Positions 8,284 to 15,464 of a stretch of 35,028 nt of DNA are shown piece by piece. This stretch comes from Candidatus Micrarchaeota archaeon CG1_02_47_40 (lineage in GTDB: Archaea > Micrarchaeota > Micrarchaeia > Anstonellales > CG1-02-47-40), in assembly GCA_001871475.1 (NCBI GenBank), contig MNVE01000014.1:1-35028 (forward strand), read 5' to 3'. The number at the start of each line of letters is the position of its first letter. Within the stretch, counting starts at the first letter, position 1. Below the pieces are notes generated by a model. That model made no database searches and had not been told where the DNA came from. It saw only the letters and a program-made list of their open reading frames with translations. Position numbers and translations under genes: made by a program.

Positions 8284-9458
8284 TTTTTCGCACCCTTAAA
8301 GAGTGTTTGACATCTCCGCATAGGACAAAGCTCCTTGCACATGGAACAGGGAGTGTTATCGCAGGTTTCAACCTTTTTGCGTGTTATTGAAAGCTTCTCC
8401 TGCGTCCGCCAGTCAAGCGCATACCTTGCACGCGAAAGTTCAAGGTCGCGTTTTGAAGCGCCTTTTAGCTTGCATATATCGGCAGAATGCGCCGCTATCT
8501 TGTATGCGATAACCCCTTCTTTTATATCTTCCAATGTTGGCAGGCGATAATGCTCTGACGGGGTGACTGCACAGAGAAACTCAACGCCTGCGGCAGCTGC
8601 AACGGTTGCGCCAATTGCGGAGGAAATGTGGTCATAACCGAGTGCCGTATCCGACACAAGGGGACCGAGCACATAATAGGGCGCCTTGTGGCACCATTTT
8701 TTCTGCAATTTCACATTTTCCACTATGGTGTTTAGGGGCATGTGCCCTGGCCCCTCGCAGAAAACAGGCACTTTCCTTTCCCTTGAGCGCAATACCAGCT
8801 CCCCCTGTGTTTTAAGCTCTGAAAGCTGTGCCGAATCATTTGCATCTGCAATGCAACCGGGGCGGAGCGCATCCCCTAAGCTTATTGCACAATCTGTTCC
8901 CTCAAGCAAGTCAAGTATATTATCAAAATTCGCATAAAGCGGGTTCTCGCATTTGTTTCGCACCATGTATTCGGCAAGTATGCCTCCTCCTCTGCTTACT
9001 ATTTTTGTAATGCGCTTTGCTGCAAGGGGGATGGCGCTTCTTTTGAATGCCGCGTGTATTGTAAGGAAGGAGGCGCCTGCTTTTATGTGCTTTTCAATTG
9101 AGTGGAGAAAATCTTCTTCTGAAGGAGAGGGAAAACATTCGTATATGGGAACGCTGCCAACCGGAACGGAGGAGTTTTTTAGGAAGGTGCGCAGGGTGTA
9201 GAGGGTGTTTTTTGTTGAGAGGTCCATCACCGTATCCGTCCCGTAATACTGGGCAATTTCAAGCTTGTTTATCTCTTGCGCAAGGCCGTTTTGCGCAGAA
9301 ATGCCCAAGTTGGTGTTTATTTTAGTGGTGCAGAGGTTTGAGAGAATGCATGAAGGCTTTTTATTGTGGCAGAGAAGCACTGCCCTTCCTGCTTTCAGCT
9401 CGCACTCAAGCTTCTGTACGCTTATTTTCTCCTTTTTTGCGATTTCCCTTAAATCCAT
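8280..9458 (-). CDS. thiC: phosphomethylpyrimidine synthase ThiC
   Basis: A 392-aa radical SAM enzyme that converts aminoimidazole ribotide to hydroxymethylpyrimidine phosphate. The C-terminal cysteine motif CSMCKELC binds the 4Fe-4S cluster; upstream are YGTDTVMDLST, SLGDALRPGCIADA, EGPGHMPLN and CAVTPSEHYRLPT, all ThiC signatures. The length matches the short archaeal/bacterial form lacking the large N-terminal extension. Its start overlaps the thiE 3' end by 10 nt and its stop overlaps the thiL start. Confidence 0.95.
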   Translation of the reverse strand: MDLREIAKKEKISVQKLECELKAGRAVLLCHNKKPSCILSNLCTTKINTNLGISAQNGLAQEINKLEIAQYYGTDTVMDLSTKNTLYTLRTFLKNSSVPVGSVPIYECFPSPSEEDFLHSIEKHIKAGASFLTIHAAFKRSAIPLAAKRITKIVSRGGGILAEYMVRNKCENPLYANFDNILDLLEGTDCAISLGDALRPGCIADANDSAQLSELKTQGELVLRSRERKVPVFCEGPGHMPLNTIVENVKLQKKWCHKAPYYVLGPLVSDTALGYDHISSAIGATVAAAAGVEFLCAVTPSEHYRLPTLEDIKEGVIAYKIAAHSADICKLKGASKRDLELSRARYALDWRTQEKLSITRKKVETCDNTPCSMCKELCPMRRCQTLFKGAKK

Positions 9459-10171
9459 TTTTCCACCGTTTTTAAGAGTTTTTTTGAGGAAGAATAAAAA
9501 TCATTTGACGCCATTATTGCGGAAATTACTGCAATTCCATGCGCTCCGGTTTGCATAATTTTGCTTGCGTTTTTCTCGTTTATTCCGCCGATTGCATAAA
9601 TTGGCTTTTTTACGGATGCGATTACGTCGCTTAAACCAAATATGCCTGCTGGTTTTGCGGCATCCTTTTTTGTTTGGGTGGAAAACACGGGCCCGAAGCC
9701 TATGTAATCGGCAAATTCAGAGGCGGCTTGGGCTTCCTGCAGATTAGAGGCGGAAATACCCAAAATCAATCCTGCGTATTGCGCTTTTTTTACATTCTCC
9801 TCGCTGAAATCATCCTGCCCCAAATGCACTCCGTCCGCATTGCTTGAGAGCGCAATTTCAACAGAATCATTTACGATGAATGTTGTGCCGTAATCCGAGC
9901 AGATGCGCCTCAATTTCCTTGCCATTGATGTTTGCTCCTTAAATGAAAGTTCTTTCTCCCTGTATTGCACCATTCTTATTCCTGCCTTGCAAGCGGCTTT
10001 CACTGCTTCCTCTTCCCTTGCGTGCGAGAGGAGCCTGTCTGTAATCAAATATACTCCTTTTTCTGGCAAGTTTCCACGAAGCCCTGCCTCGGCTTCCCGC
10101 TTATCGCCGGGCAAGTTTTCATCCCGCCTGGGCAGTCTGGTTGCCTCGCCTTTTCGCCTATCGCCTAGCAA
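9449..10171 (-). CDS. thiE: thiamine-phosphate synthase ThiE with odd N-terminus
   Basis: Couples hydroxymethylpyrimidine pyrophosphate and thiazole phosphate to thiamine phosphate. Core motifs: VYLITD, MVQYREKE, FIVNDSVEIA, ADGVHLGQDD, IGFGPVFST.TK and AIGGI, a TIM-barrel of normal size. The open frame starts at a TTG (10171) overlapping the thiM stop, giving about 38 extra N-terminal residues rich in Arg, Gly and Glu. These are encoded by a degenerate tandem repeat (10065-10180). The family normally starts just before VYLITD; a TTG in the NLPEKG segment near 10068 is an alternative start, but none has a clear Shine-Dalgarno. Confidence 0.88.
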   Translation of the reverse strand: MLGDRRKGEATRLPRRDENLPGDKREAEAGLRGNLPEKGVYLITDRLLSHAREEEAVKAACKAGIRMVQYREKELSFKEQTSMARKLRRICSDYGTTFIVNDSVEIALSSNADGVHLGQDDFSEENVKKAQYAGLILGISASNLQEAQAASEFADYIGFGPVFSTQTKKDAAKPAGIFGLSDVIASVKKPIYAIGGINEKNASKIMQTGAHGIAVISAIMASNDFYSSSKKLLKTVEKWI

Positions 10172-10180
10172 GATTCCACC
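10065..10180. repeat. degenerate tandem repeat at the thiM/thiE junction
   Basis: On the plus strand two imperfect units, 10065-10109 (45 bp) and 10110-10166 (57 bp), share GGCAAGTTTYCA at the left, a CCTCGSCTTYYCG core and CGCYTATCGCC at the right; a third partial left end (AGCAAGATTCCACC) begins at 10167. The repeat encodes the thiM C-terminal residues and the unusual thiE N-terminus. Divergence between units suggests an old insertion or duplication. No other copy was noticed in this window. Confidence 0.55.
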
Positions 10181-10968
10181 CTCGCATTTGAAGCGGCAGT
10201 TTCGTCAAGCGAATATGCCTCATCTATTAACTGCCTTTTATATTCTATAGGAAGCAGGGTTTTTTCCGCAGCCAGCTCCCCCGCAACCCCGAACAATGCA
10301 AGCGCGGCTGCGGTTGCATGCACGTAATCTTTCTCAACCGCGCAGAAGCAGGCAATGCAGGAGGCAGCCATGCATCCGGTGCCAACAATCTCGCCCATAA
10401 TCTCGTGCCCGTTTCTTACCAGAAATGTCCTTTTTCCGTCTGAAACGATGTCATCCTTGCTAGTTATTGAAACTACACACCCGAGCTTTGCCGCAAGGTT
10501 TTTTGCAATCTTCTTGGGCTCGCCTGCAACGCTTACTGATTCAACTCCCCTTACCTCTGCCTTCACTCCGGCGATTGAGCCTATTTCTCCTGCATTTCCC
10601 TTAAGCACGGAAATGTTGGAATTTTTCAGGAGGCGCAGGCAGGCATTCGTCCTCATTTTTGTCGCTCCTGCCCCGACACAGTCAAGTATTACCGGAATCC
10701 CTTTTTTGTTTGCGGCTTTTGCAGCCAGTTCCATCGCATCTACCAATTCGGAAGTAAGTGTTCCTATGTTCAAGACGAGTGCGTTTGAAATGCCCGCCAT
10801 TTCCTCAACTTCCTCCCTTGCGTGCGCCATTATGGGAAGCGCCCCGAGGGAGCGCGTTAGTGAAGCGCATTCGGAAATGGTCACCCAATTCGTGATGTGG
10901 TGCACAAGCGGCTTCTCCTTTCTTATCTTTTCAAGTAATGCGTATGGCTGCAATTTCAAGGGAATCAC
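10165..10968 (-). CDS. thiM: hydroxyethylthiazole kinase
   Basis: A 267-aa ribokinase-fold kinase that phosphorylates 4-methyl-5-(2-hydroxyethyl)thiazole, a salvage step. Visible signatures: PLVHHITNWVTISECA, ALVLNIGTL, GIPVILDCVGAGAT, VLKGNAGEIGSIAG and the nucleotide/anion-hole segment IVGTGCMAAS. It begins at a GTG about 26 nt from a TATA box in the short gap after crtB, so it is leaderless and heads the thiamine operon. A TPP riboswitch is not possible in such a leaderless mRNA. The last residues (ARVESC) lie in the junction repeat. Confidence 0.92.
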   Translation of the reverse strand: MIPLKLQPYALLEKIRKEKPLVHHITNWVTISECASLTRSLGALPIMAHAREEVEEMAGISNALVLNIGTLTSELVDAMELAAKAANKKGIPVILDCVGAGATKMRTNACLRLLKNSNISVLKGNAGEIGSIAGVKAEVRGVESVSVAGEPKKIAKNLAAKLGCVVSITSKDDIVSDGKRTFLVRNGHEIMGEIVGTGCMAASCIACFCAVEKDYVHATAAALALFGVAGELAAEKTLLPIEYKRQLIDEAYSLDETAASNARVESC

Positions 10969-10987
10969 CGCTGAAAAAAACGCCTTG

Positions 10988-10999
10988 AAAATATAAAAA
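10988..10999 (-). promoter_or_regulatory. TATA box of the thiamine operon
   Basis: TTTTTATATTTT on the minus strand is centred about 26 nt before the thiM GTG at 10968, predicting a leaderless operon transcript thiM-thiE-thiC-thiL. No room is left for a TPP riboswitch. Confidence 0.55.
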
Positions 11000-11007
11000 G
11001 CAGAGCA

Positions 11008-11871
11008 TTACACTTTTGTATACGAGGGAAGCACCGTCATCTTCGCAACCAGAACCGCCTTGTCAAGGAAGGAAAGGTCATGCCTTTTTGAGAAAACATC
11101 GTAATTGCTTTTTTCTATCCTTTCCAGCACCTTTGCGTAAACCGCGCCCATCAGAAGCGCCCCGAAGCGGGAATCCCCCTCAACGCATTCAAGCACCGAA
11201 TATGCTTTCTCATAGTATGCCCTTGCGCGCTTCACCTGAAATTCCATCAGGCTCCTAAAGCGCGGGTTGAGGACGCCTGAAAGCAATTCCTCCTCCGAAT
11301 AGCCGTATTTCTTCAAATCGTTTAAGGGGATGTATATTCTTCCCTTGCGCGCATCCTCCCCGATATCGCGCAGGATGTTTGTAAGCTGCAGTGCAAGGCT
11401 TAGGTATTTTCCGTATTCTTCTGCCTTTTTGTCTTTTATTCCGAATATGTGAAGGGAGATGGTGCTCATTGTGACTGCCACGCGCTCGCAGTATTTGAGG
11501 AGCTCCTCAAAAGAATCGTATCTTTTTATTGAGAGATCCATGGCGCAGCCGTCAATGAGCCCTTCAAACGCTGCCTTTGGTATTTTGTATTTTCTAACGG
11601 CATCGTAAAGTGCAGTCATTATGGGGTGGGTTGTTTTTCCCCTGTAGCACAAATTCAAATCCCGCCTCCAGCGGGCAAGAAGCGCCTTTGGATTCTTTTT
11701 TCCCTCCTCATCCACTATGTCATCCGCGTAGCGGCAGAAAGCGTAAGAAGCGAATATGGCGTTTCTCTTCTCCTTTGGAAGGAAGGAAAAGCCGAGGTAA
11801 AAGTTGGTGCCCCTCTTCTGCGTGAGCTTCTGGCAGTAATCGTAGCATTGCGTAAGTGAGTATTTTTTCAA
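11008..11871 (-). CDS. crtB: phytoene/squalene synthase family protein
   Basis: Head-to-head prenyl transferase of 287 aa that would join two geranylgeranyl (or farnesyl) diphosphates. Both aspartate-rich metal-binding motifs are present: YADDIVDEE (about residue 47) and LTNILRDIGEDA (about residue 166). It starts at a TTG preceded by GGAGA, 9 nt after the stop of the upstream reductase-like gene, so the two form an operon. No phytoene desaturase or cyclase is visible here, so the final product is unknown; phytoene is more likely than squalene by overall motif pattern. Confidence 0.88.
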   Translation of the reverse strand: MKKYSLTQCYDYCQKLTQKRGTNFYLGFSFLPKEKRNAIFASYAFCRYADDIVDEEGKKNPKALLARWRRDLNLCYRGKTTHPIMTALYDAVRKYKIPKAAFEGLIDGCAMDLSIKRYDSFEELLKYCERVAVTMSTISLHIFGIKDKKAEEYGKYLSLALQLTNILRDIGEDARKGRIYIPLNDLKKYGYSEEELLSGVLNPRFRSLMEFQVKRARAYYEKAYSVLECVEGDSRFGALLMGAVYAKVLERIEKSNYDVFSKRHDLSFLDKAVLVAKMTVLPSYTKV

Positions 11872-11880
11872 GAAAATCTC

Positions 11881-12969
11881 CTATCTTTTTTTCGGGCGCC
11901 ATGCGCAGTTTGCCGCATGATTGCAGGAATTGTTTCTCCCAAGCAAGTGTTTTGCGAAGGGAGTTAAAAAGCCTTTTGCAAGCGTTGGCTTTGAGAGGGA
12001 ATGGAGAAATTTTCCAAAATCCTTTTCTTTTTCCGCCTGTGAAATAAGGTTTGCGAATGCGGAATCGCCTCCGAATTCATAAAGCGCGCGGTTTAGGATG
12101 CCTAATTCAAGGCGGGAAGCAAATTCTTTTTTCCAAAGGGAATCGTAATCGCTTCCGTCAATTATGCTCTTTGCAGCCAAATAGCCCGAAAGGAATGCGT
12201 ACCTCAAGCCGAAGCCGAAAACGAAATCCTGAAATCCCGCCGCTTCTCCAACGTAAAGGGAGGAATCCCTTTTTGCGGAAGAGGGAATGTGAAAGGAAAC
12301 GAAATTCGTTTTGTATTTTGGGTTTTTCACGTTGAAGGGTGAAATCTGCGCAAGTTTGCTGCGCGCAAGCTCAAAATATTTGTTTATGCCTGAAAAATCC
12401 TTCATTATTGCAACACAGAGAGTTGCTGTTTTGTCCGCAATCAGCAAATATGCGTATCCCTTTGGCGCTATTGTATTGTCAAGAAGGAGGAGGAATTGGT
12501 CTTTGGCATTTGTTTCAAAAACCATTTCACGCGCTATTCCTTCCGCAAAAGAAGGGCCTGTTGCAAGTATATTCGCATCCTTTGCCTGCGTGCCAAACTT
12601 CAGCTTCACGCCTGTTTTTATTGCCTGCTTTTTCAGTGAGTAATCCAGCATTCCCTTTTCATTTCCTCTTCTTATTAGGTACCAGAGAGGGCGTGCAGAG
12701 GAGAAAGGATGGCTGGCGCCTTTGCCGTCAATCACCTCAACTCCATAAAGCGGCTTGCAGTAGAAATCCTTTTTTATCCCTATTCTTTCCAGCATTTCCA
12801 AAAAATCCTCATCGCAGGAAGTATTCTCAAGGCACTGGAAAGAGCCAACCCACCTTGTGCCTGCGTTCTTTTCCTTTTCTTGCACCTGCACCTGCAAGCC
12901 CGCGCGCGCAAGGGATATAGCGGCGCATAATCCCGAAGGTCCTGCGCCTGCGATTGTTATTTTTTTCAT
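11881..12969 (-). CDS. geranylgeranyl reductase-like FAD oxidoreductase
   Basis: A 362-aa flavoprotein with the N-terminal dinucleotide-binding motif GAGPSG (residues 8-13), a following acidic KEK segment, and the second FAD contact LYVGEAAGFQDFVFGFGLRYA, characteristic of the geranylgeranyl reductase family. In archaea these enzymes saturate isoprenoid chains of membrane lipids; some homologues act on carotenoids. The ATG at 12969 is exactly 28 nt from the centre of a bidirectional TATA box, so the longer frame reaching 13005 is rejected. It is the first gene of an operon with the phytoene/squalene synthase. Confidence 0.8.
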   Translation of the reverse strand: MKKITIAGAGPSGLCAAISLARAGLQVQVQEKEKNAGTRWVGSFQCLENTSCDEDFLEMLERIGIKKDFYCKPLYGVEVIDGKGASHPFSSARPLWYLIRRGNEKGMLDYSLKKQAIKTGVKLKFGTQAKDANILATGPSFAEGIAREMVFETNAKDQFLLLLDNTIAPKGYAYLLIADKTATLCVAIMKDFSGINKYFELARSKLAQISPFNVKNPKYKTNFVSFHIPSSAKRDSSLYVGEAAGFQDFVFGFGLRYAFLSGYLAAKSIIDGSDYDSLWKKEFASRLELGILNRALYEFGGDSAFANLISQAEKEKDFGKFLHSLSKPTLAKGFLTPFAKHLLGRNNSCNHAANCAWRPKKR

Positions 12970-12991
12970 TGAATCTTGTTTTGGGAGTGAG

Positions 12992-13003
12992 GAATATAAA
13001 TTC
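12992..13003. promoter_or_regulatory. bidirectional TATA box of a leaderless divergent pair
   Basis: AATATAAATT (12993-13002) lies midway between the divergent ATGs at 12969 and 13025, 28 nt from each. Both genes are predicted to be leaderless. Confidence 0.65.
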
Positions 13004-13024
13004 AATCATCCAAAAATTCACTTT

Positions 13025-13252
13025 ATGAAAAACCCGTTTGACAAGAAAGGAAAGGAAGAGAGGGAAAAGAAAGGCGCTGCGCCTGCGAATGCACCCGGAA
13101 GAAAAACAGAGGGGCCGATTATTTATGCCGACTCGCAGGAGGCGGAGCCTCCTTCTGGCGAAGGGAGTGAAGCGCAAAACACGCACAAAAAACTCAAAAA
13201 ATTTTCCCTTGAGCCTGAAGGGATAATGAAAACGGTTAAAGGAAGGAAATGA
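13025..13252 (+). CDS. small charged protein, function unknown
   Basis: A 75-aa protein (MKNPFDKKGKEEREKKGA ... EPEGIMKTVKGRK). It is rich in Lys, Glu, Pro and Gly with few hydrophobic residues, so it is probably largely disordered. The promoter position (28 nt from TATA centre to ATG) supports it as a real, leaderless gene. No family is recognised. It is followed by the convergent aspartate kinase gene. Confidence 0.6.
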   Translation: MKNPFDKKGKEEREKKGAAPANAPGRKTEGPIIYADSQEAEPPSGEGSEAQNTHKKLKKFSLEPEGIMKTVKGRK

Positions 13253-13297
13253 GAGAAAGCTTAATGAAAAACGTGAGGAAAAAGGAGGAGAAGCAGC

Positions 13298-14560
13298 TTA
13301 ATCTGCTTCAAACGCCCCCTTTATCAGCCTCTGCGCCTCCTCCCTCTTCTCCCATTCAACTACAAGGAAGATTTCACTCATCGTATTGTAGAATCCATAG
13401 ATGTTTATGCCGTTTTTTGAGAGCGTGCCCGAAATAAGCGCAAGCGAGCCCGGAGTTTCCTGCAAGCCTATCCCGTTTGTTTTTATGATTGCAAGCTCTT
13501 CCCGGACAGCCATCGCAATCGCTTCCTTGTGCCTTATTATGATGTCGTGTATTGACTGCGCGACCGGCATGAAATTCTCCGCCGGGAAGTAGAGCACCAC
13601 CGATTCTGAATCGGTAGTCATGCCAAGCAGGGCAACCTTCTCTTTTGCAATGTAGGAAATCAAATCCGCCATGAACTCGTGCGAGGAGGGAAGGGAATTG
13701 CCCATAATAGTAAGGGACTGTGCTTTATGCAGGTTTATTTCAACATCAAGCTCTGGAAAGGTATTGGTAATTACAGTGCCCTGCGCATCAAGCGAGGCGG
13801 ATTTGTTTGAAATCATCTTTACGTCTATTCCGGCTGGCTTGTAGTAGAGTGCTTTTTTGTGTATGAACTTCCGTCCTGAATCGGACATTCCGGCAAGCTT
13901 TAGCGCGTCTATCTTATCTATTTTCTGCGTTCCTGCTATCCTTTTTGGGTCGGACGTGCGTATGCCATCTATATCGGAAATAAGTATTATCTCTTTAGCG
14001 CCAAGCGCATCCGCAAGAACGAATGCCGTGCTGTCCGAGCCGCCCCTTCCTATGGTGGTGATTTTCCCTGAAAGCGTTTTTCCTATGAAACCCGGCACGA
14101 TAAGCGCATCCGCTTCTGCAAATGCCTCTGCCAGCCTCACTGCGCGTTTTTTCGTCTCTTCAGCAAGTATTTTCGCGTTCCCGTGTGCGTTGTCAGTTAT
14201 TATCGGCCAATTATTTTTTTCAATGTCAAGGTAGTGCGCCTTCACTCCAAGCGACTGCAGAACGGAGCAGAATATGCGTATGGAGGTGCGCTCCCCCATC
14301 GCAAGTATGTCGTCTATGTTCTCCTTGTTGCCATTCTCTCCGTTCGGGTGCGTTTCCTCAACAAGCTGCATAAGGTCATCGGTGGTTTTTCCCATGGCGG
14401 AAGTGACTACGAGGAGCTTTGTGCCGTTTTTTATTCCGGTTTTCACAAGCTGTGCCGCTGACTTTATCTTTTCAGCCCCCTGCAGTGAGGAGCCGCCTAT
14501 CTTAACCACTAGTAGGGTTGAAGCGTTTTTTGGAGTTTTTTTATTATTTGTATTTTTCAT
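13298..14560 (-). CDS. lysC: aspartate kinase
   Basis: Phosphorylates L-aspartate, the first step to lysine, threonine and methionine. The amino-acid kinase domain begins with VVKIGGSS and contains VTSAMGKTTDDL, MGERTS, VPGFIG, TTIGRGGSDSTA and LISDIDGIRTSDP. The C-terminal ~120 residues form ACT-type regulatory domains (SSHEFMADLISYIAKEKV and GSLALISGTLSKNGINIYG), suggesting feedback control by an end product. ATG 14560 (MKNTNNKK) is preferred over an upstream in-frame codon near 14626, giving 420 aa, slightly short for the family. No neighbouring gene of the pathway is present. Confidence 0.92.
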   Translation of the reverse strand: MKNTNNKKTPKNASTLLVVKIGGSSLQGAEKIKSAAQLVKTGIKNGTKLLVVTSAMGKTTDDLMQLVEETHPNGENGNKENIDDILAMGERTSIRIFCSVLQSLGVKAHYLDIEKNNWPIITDNAHGNAKILAEETKKRAVRLAEAFAEADALIVPGFIGKTLSGKITTIGRGGSDSTAFVLADALGAKEIILISDIDGIRTSDPKRIAGTQKIDKIDALKLAGMSDSGRKFIHKKALYYKPAGIDVKMISNKSASLDAQGTVITNTFPELDVEINLHKAQSLTIMGNSLPSSHEFMADLISYIAKEKVALLGMTTDSESVVLYFPAENFMPVAQSIHDIIIRHKEAIAMAVREELAIIKTNGIGLQETPGSLALISGTLSKNGINIYGFYNTMSEIFLVVEWEKREEAQRLIKGAFEAD

Positions 14561-14709
14561 ATATATCACATGCGCACAGGTTTCTTGAAAAAAAAGAACA
14601 GGAAAGAGCGCGCGATTTTTTAGCAATAGCTGCAGCTAAACCAAGTATAGAAGAAGCGCCATGCGATGTTTGGCAGGTTCAGCATATTCTACATTTAGAA
14701 GGGAGGGGG

Positions 14710-14717
14710 TTTATAAA
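14710..14717 (+). promoter_or_regulatory. TATA box for arrestin-like gene
   Basis: TTTATAAA centred 27-28 nt before the ATG at 14741; predicts a leaderless mRNA. The stretch 14561-14709 between aspartate kinase and this promoter shows nothing I can support as a gene. Confidence 0.6.
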
Positions 14718-14740
14718 GATGGTGGGGGGATAAGGGGTTT

Positions 14741-15196
14741 ATGATAGAAATTTTCCTTGACAGGGGGGCGTATGAGGCGGGCGAGAGTATAAATGCGGAG
14801 ATACGGCTCACCCTCAAAAAAACAGTAAAGGCAAGGGGCATTTTTGCAGCTCTAAAGTGCGTTGAGAGGAAAAAGGTGAAGCGCACAAGAGTTTTGGACA
14901 GCTATGATTACGCGCGCGACGCGGAGCTTGGGGTGCCGCGCAGCACCAACGTAAGGACAACGGAAACGGAGCAGGAGAGGGTTTGGTTTTTGCAGGAGAA
15001 GAGAGTTGCCGGAGAGGGGGAGTATAAAGAAGGAACGTTTCAGGTCGGGTTTTCCCTTCCGAAAAACGCGCCCCCCACAAGCCACGAGTTCGGGCATGAT
15101 AACCTCGTGCATGTTTGGAGATTGAGAGTTAAGCTGGACGTGCCGATGGCGCTTGATGAGAATGCAGAGAAGGAAGTGAAGGTTCTTGGGCTTTGA
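14741..15196 (+). CDS. arrestin-like / Spo0M-type beta-sandwich protein
   Basis: A 151-aa protein. MIEIFLDRGAYEAGESINAEIRLTL at the start (ligand-like 'Y..GE.I...I.L') and the pattern of alternating hydrophobic strands with LHVWRLRVKLDVP near the end resemble the arrestin N-terminal/Vps26/Spo0M fold. No catalytic motif is seen. These proteins act as adaptors or in stress responses; its role here is unknown. The ATG position fits a leaderless transcript. The exact family is uncertain. Confidence 0.5.
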   Translation: MIEIFLDRGAYEAGESINAEIRLTLKKTVKARGIFAALKCVERKKVKRTRVLDSYDYARDAELGVPRSTNVRTTETEQERVWFLQEKRVAGEGEYKEGTFQVGFSLPKNAPPTSHEFGHDNLVHVWRLRVKLDVPMALDENAEKEVKVLGL

Positions 15197-15252
15197 ATGA
15201 AATAAGAAGCTTTTTAATTTTGGAAAACCAAAATCCCAAGCGTAGGTTTTAT

Positions 15253-15396
15253 GCCCTCGTAGTATAACCTGGATAGAATGCAAGCCTGCGAAGCTTGAGA
15301 CCCGAGTTCAATCCCATATGGGGGGCTTCGCCCCCCCTGAGGGTTTCACCCCCCCAAGAAAGGGGATGAAAAGCTGAATAAATCTCGGCGGGGGCG
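15253..15396 (+). tRNA. tRNA-Arg (anticodon GCG), interrupted in the T-loop
   Basis: The 5' part (15253 to about 15310) supplies acceptor strand GCCCTCG, T8, a D-arm with GGA, the anticodon arm CAAGC-CTGCGAA-GCTTG (anticodon GCG at 15287-15289, hence Arg) and the 5' T-stem CCGAG with TTCA. The 3' part is 70 nt further on: AAT, T-stem CTCGG (15384-15388), acceptor CGGGGGC (15389-15395) and discriminator G. The acceptor pairs 7/7 (one G-U), anticodon stem 5/5, T-stem 5/5, and the spliced T-loop reads TTCAAAT. A20, an Arg identity base, is present. The D-stem is weak (A12-A23 mismatch). CCA is not encoded. A T-rich stretch (15397-15411) follows. Confidence 0.72.
15311..15380 (+). other. putative 70-nt non-canonical tRNA intron (T-loop)
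   Basis: The segment between the two tRNA halves. The exact splice site is ambiguous by 1-2 nt (after TTC, TTCA or TTCAA all restore TTCAAAT), always 70 nt. TTCA (15307-15310) can pair with TGAA (15375-15378), the 4-bp central helix expected of a bulge-helix-bulge splice motif, although the 3' bulge looks longer than 3 nt. Inside are two hairpins: GGGGGGC-TTC-GCCCCCC (15320-15336) and one formed by TTTCA/CCCC with GGGG/TGAAA (15344-15371). Confidence 0.55.
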
Positions 15397-15464
15397 TTTC
15401 TTTTTCTTCTGAATCCCTAATCAAAGGGAAACAAATAAAAGGGTTGCAATGGAAATCATTTTCT

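Noticed and set aside
10969-11007. TPP riboswitch upstream of the thiamine operon
   Set aside because: The TATA-to-GTG distance predicts a leaderless mRNA, and only ~40 nt separate crtB from thiM.
14518-14733. 71-aa plus-strand frame before the arrestin-like gene
   Set aside because: Its start lies inside the aspartate kinase N-terminus on the other strand, it has no promoter or Shine-Dalgarno, and its sequence matches no family I know.
15320-15336. G/C hairpin as a factor-independent terminator
   Set aside because: No T run follows it, and it lies inside a tRNA whose 3' half reappears at 15381-15396.
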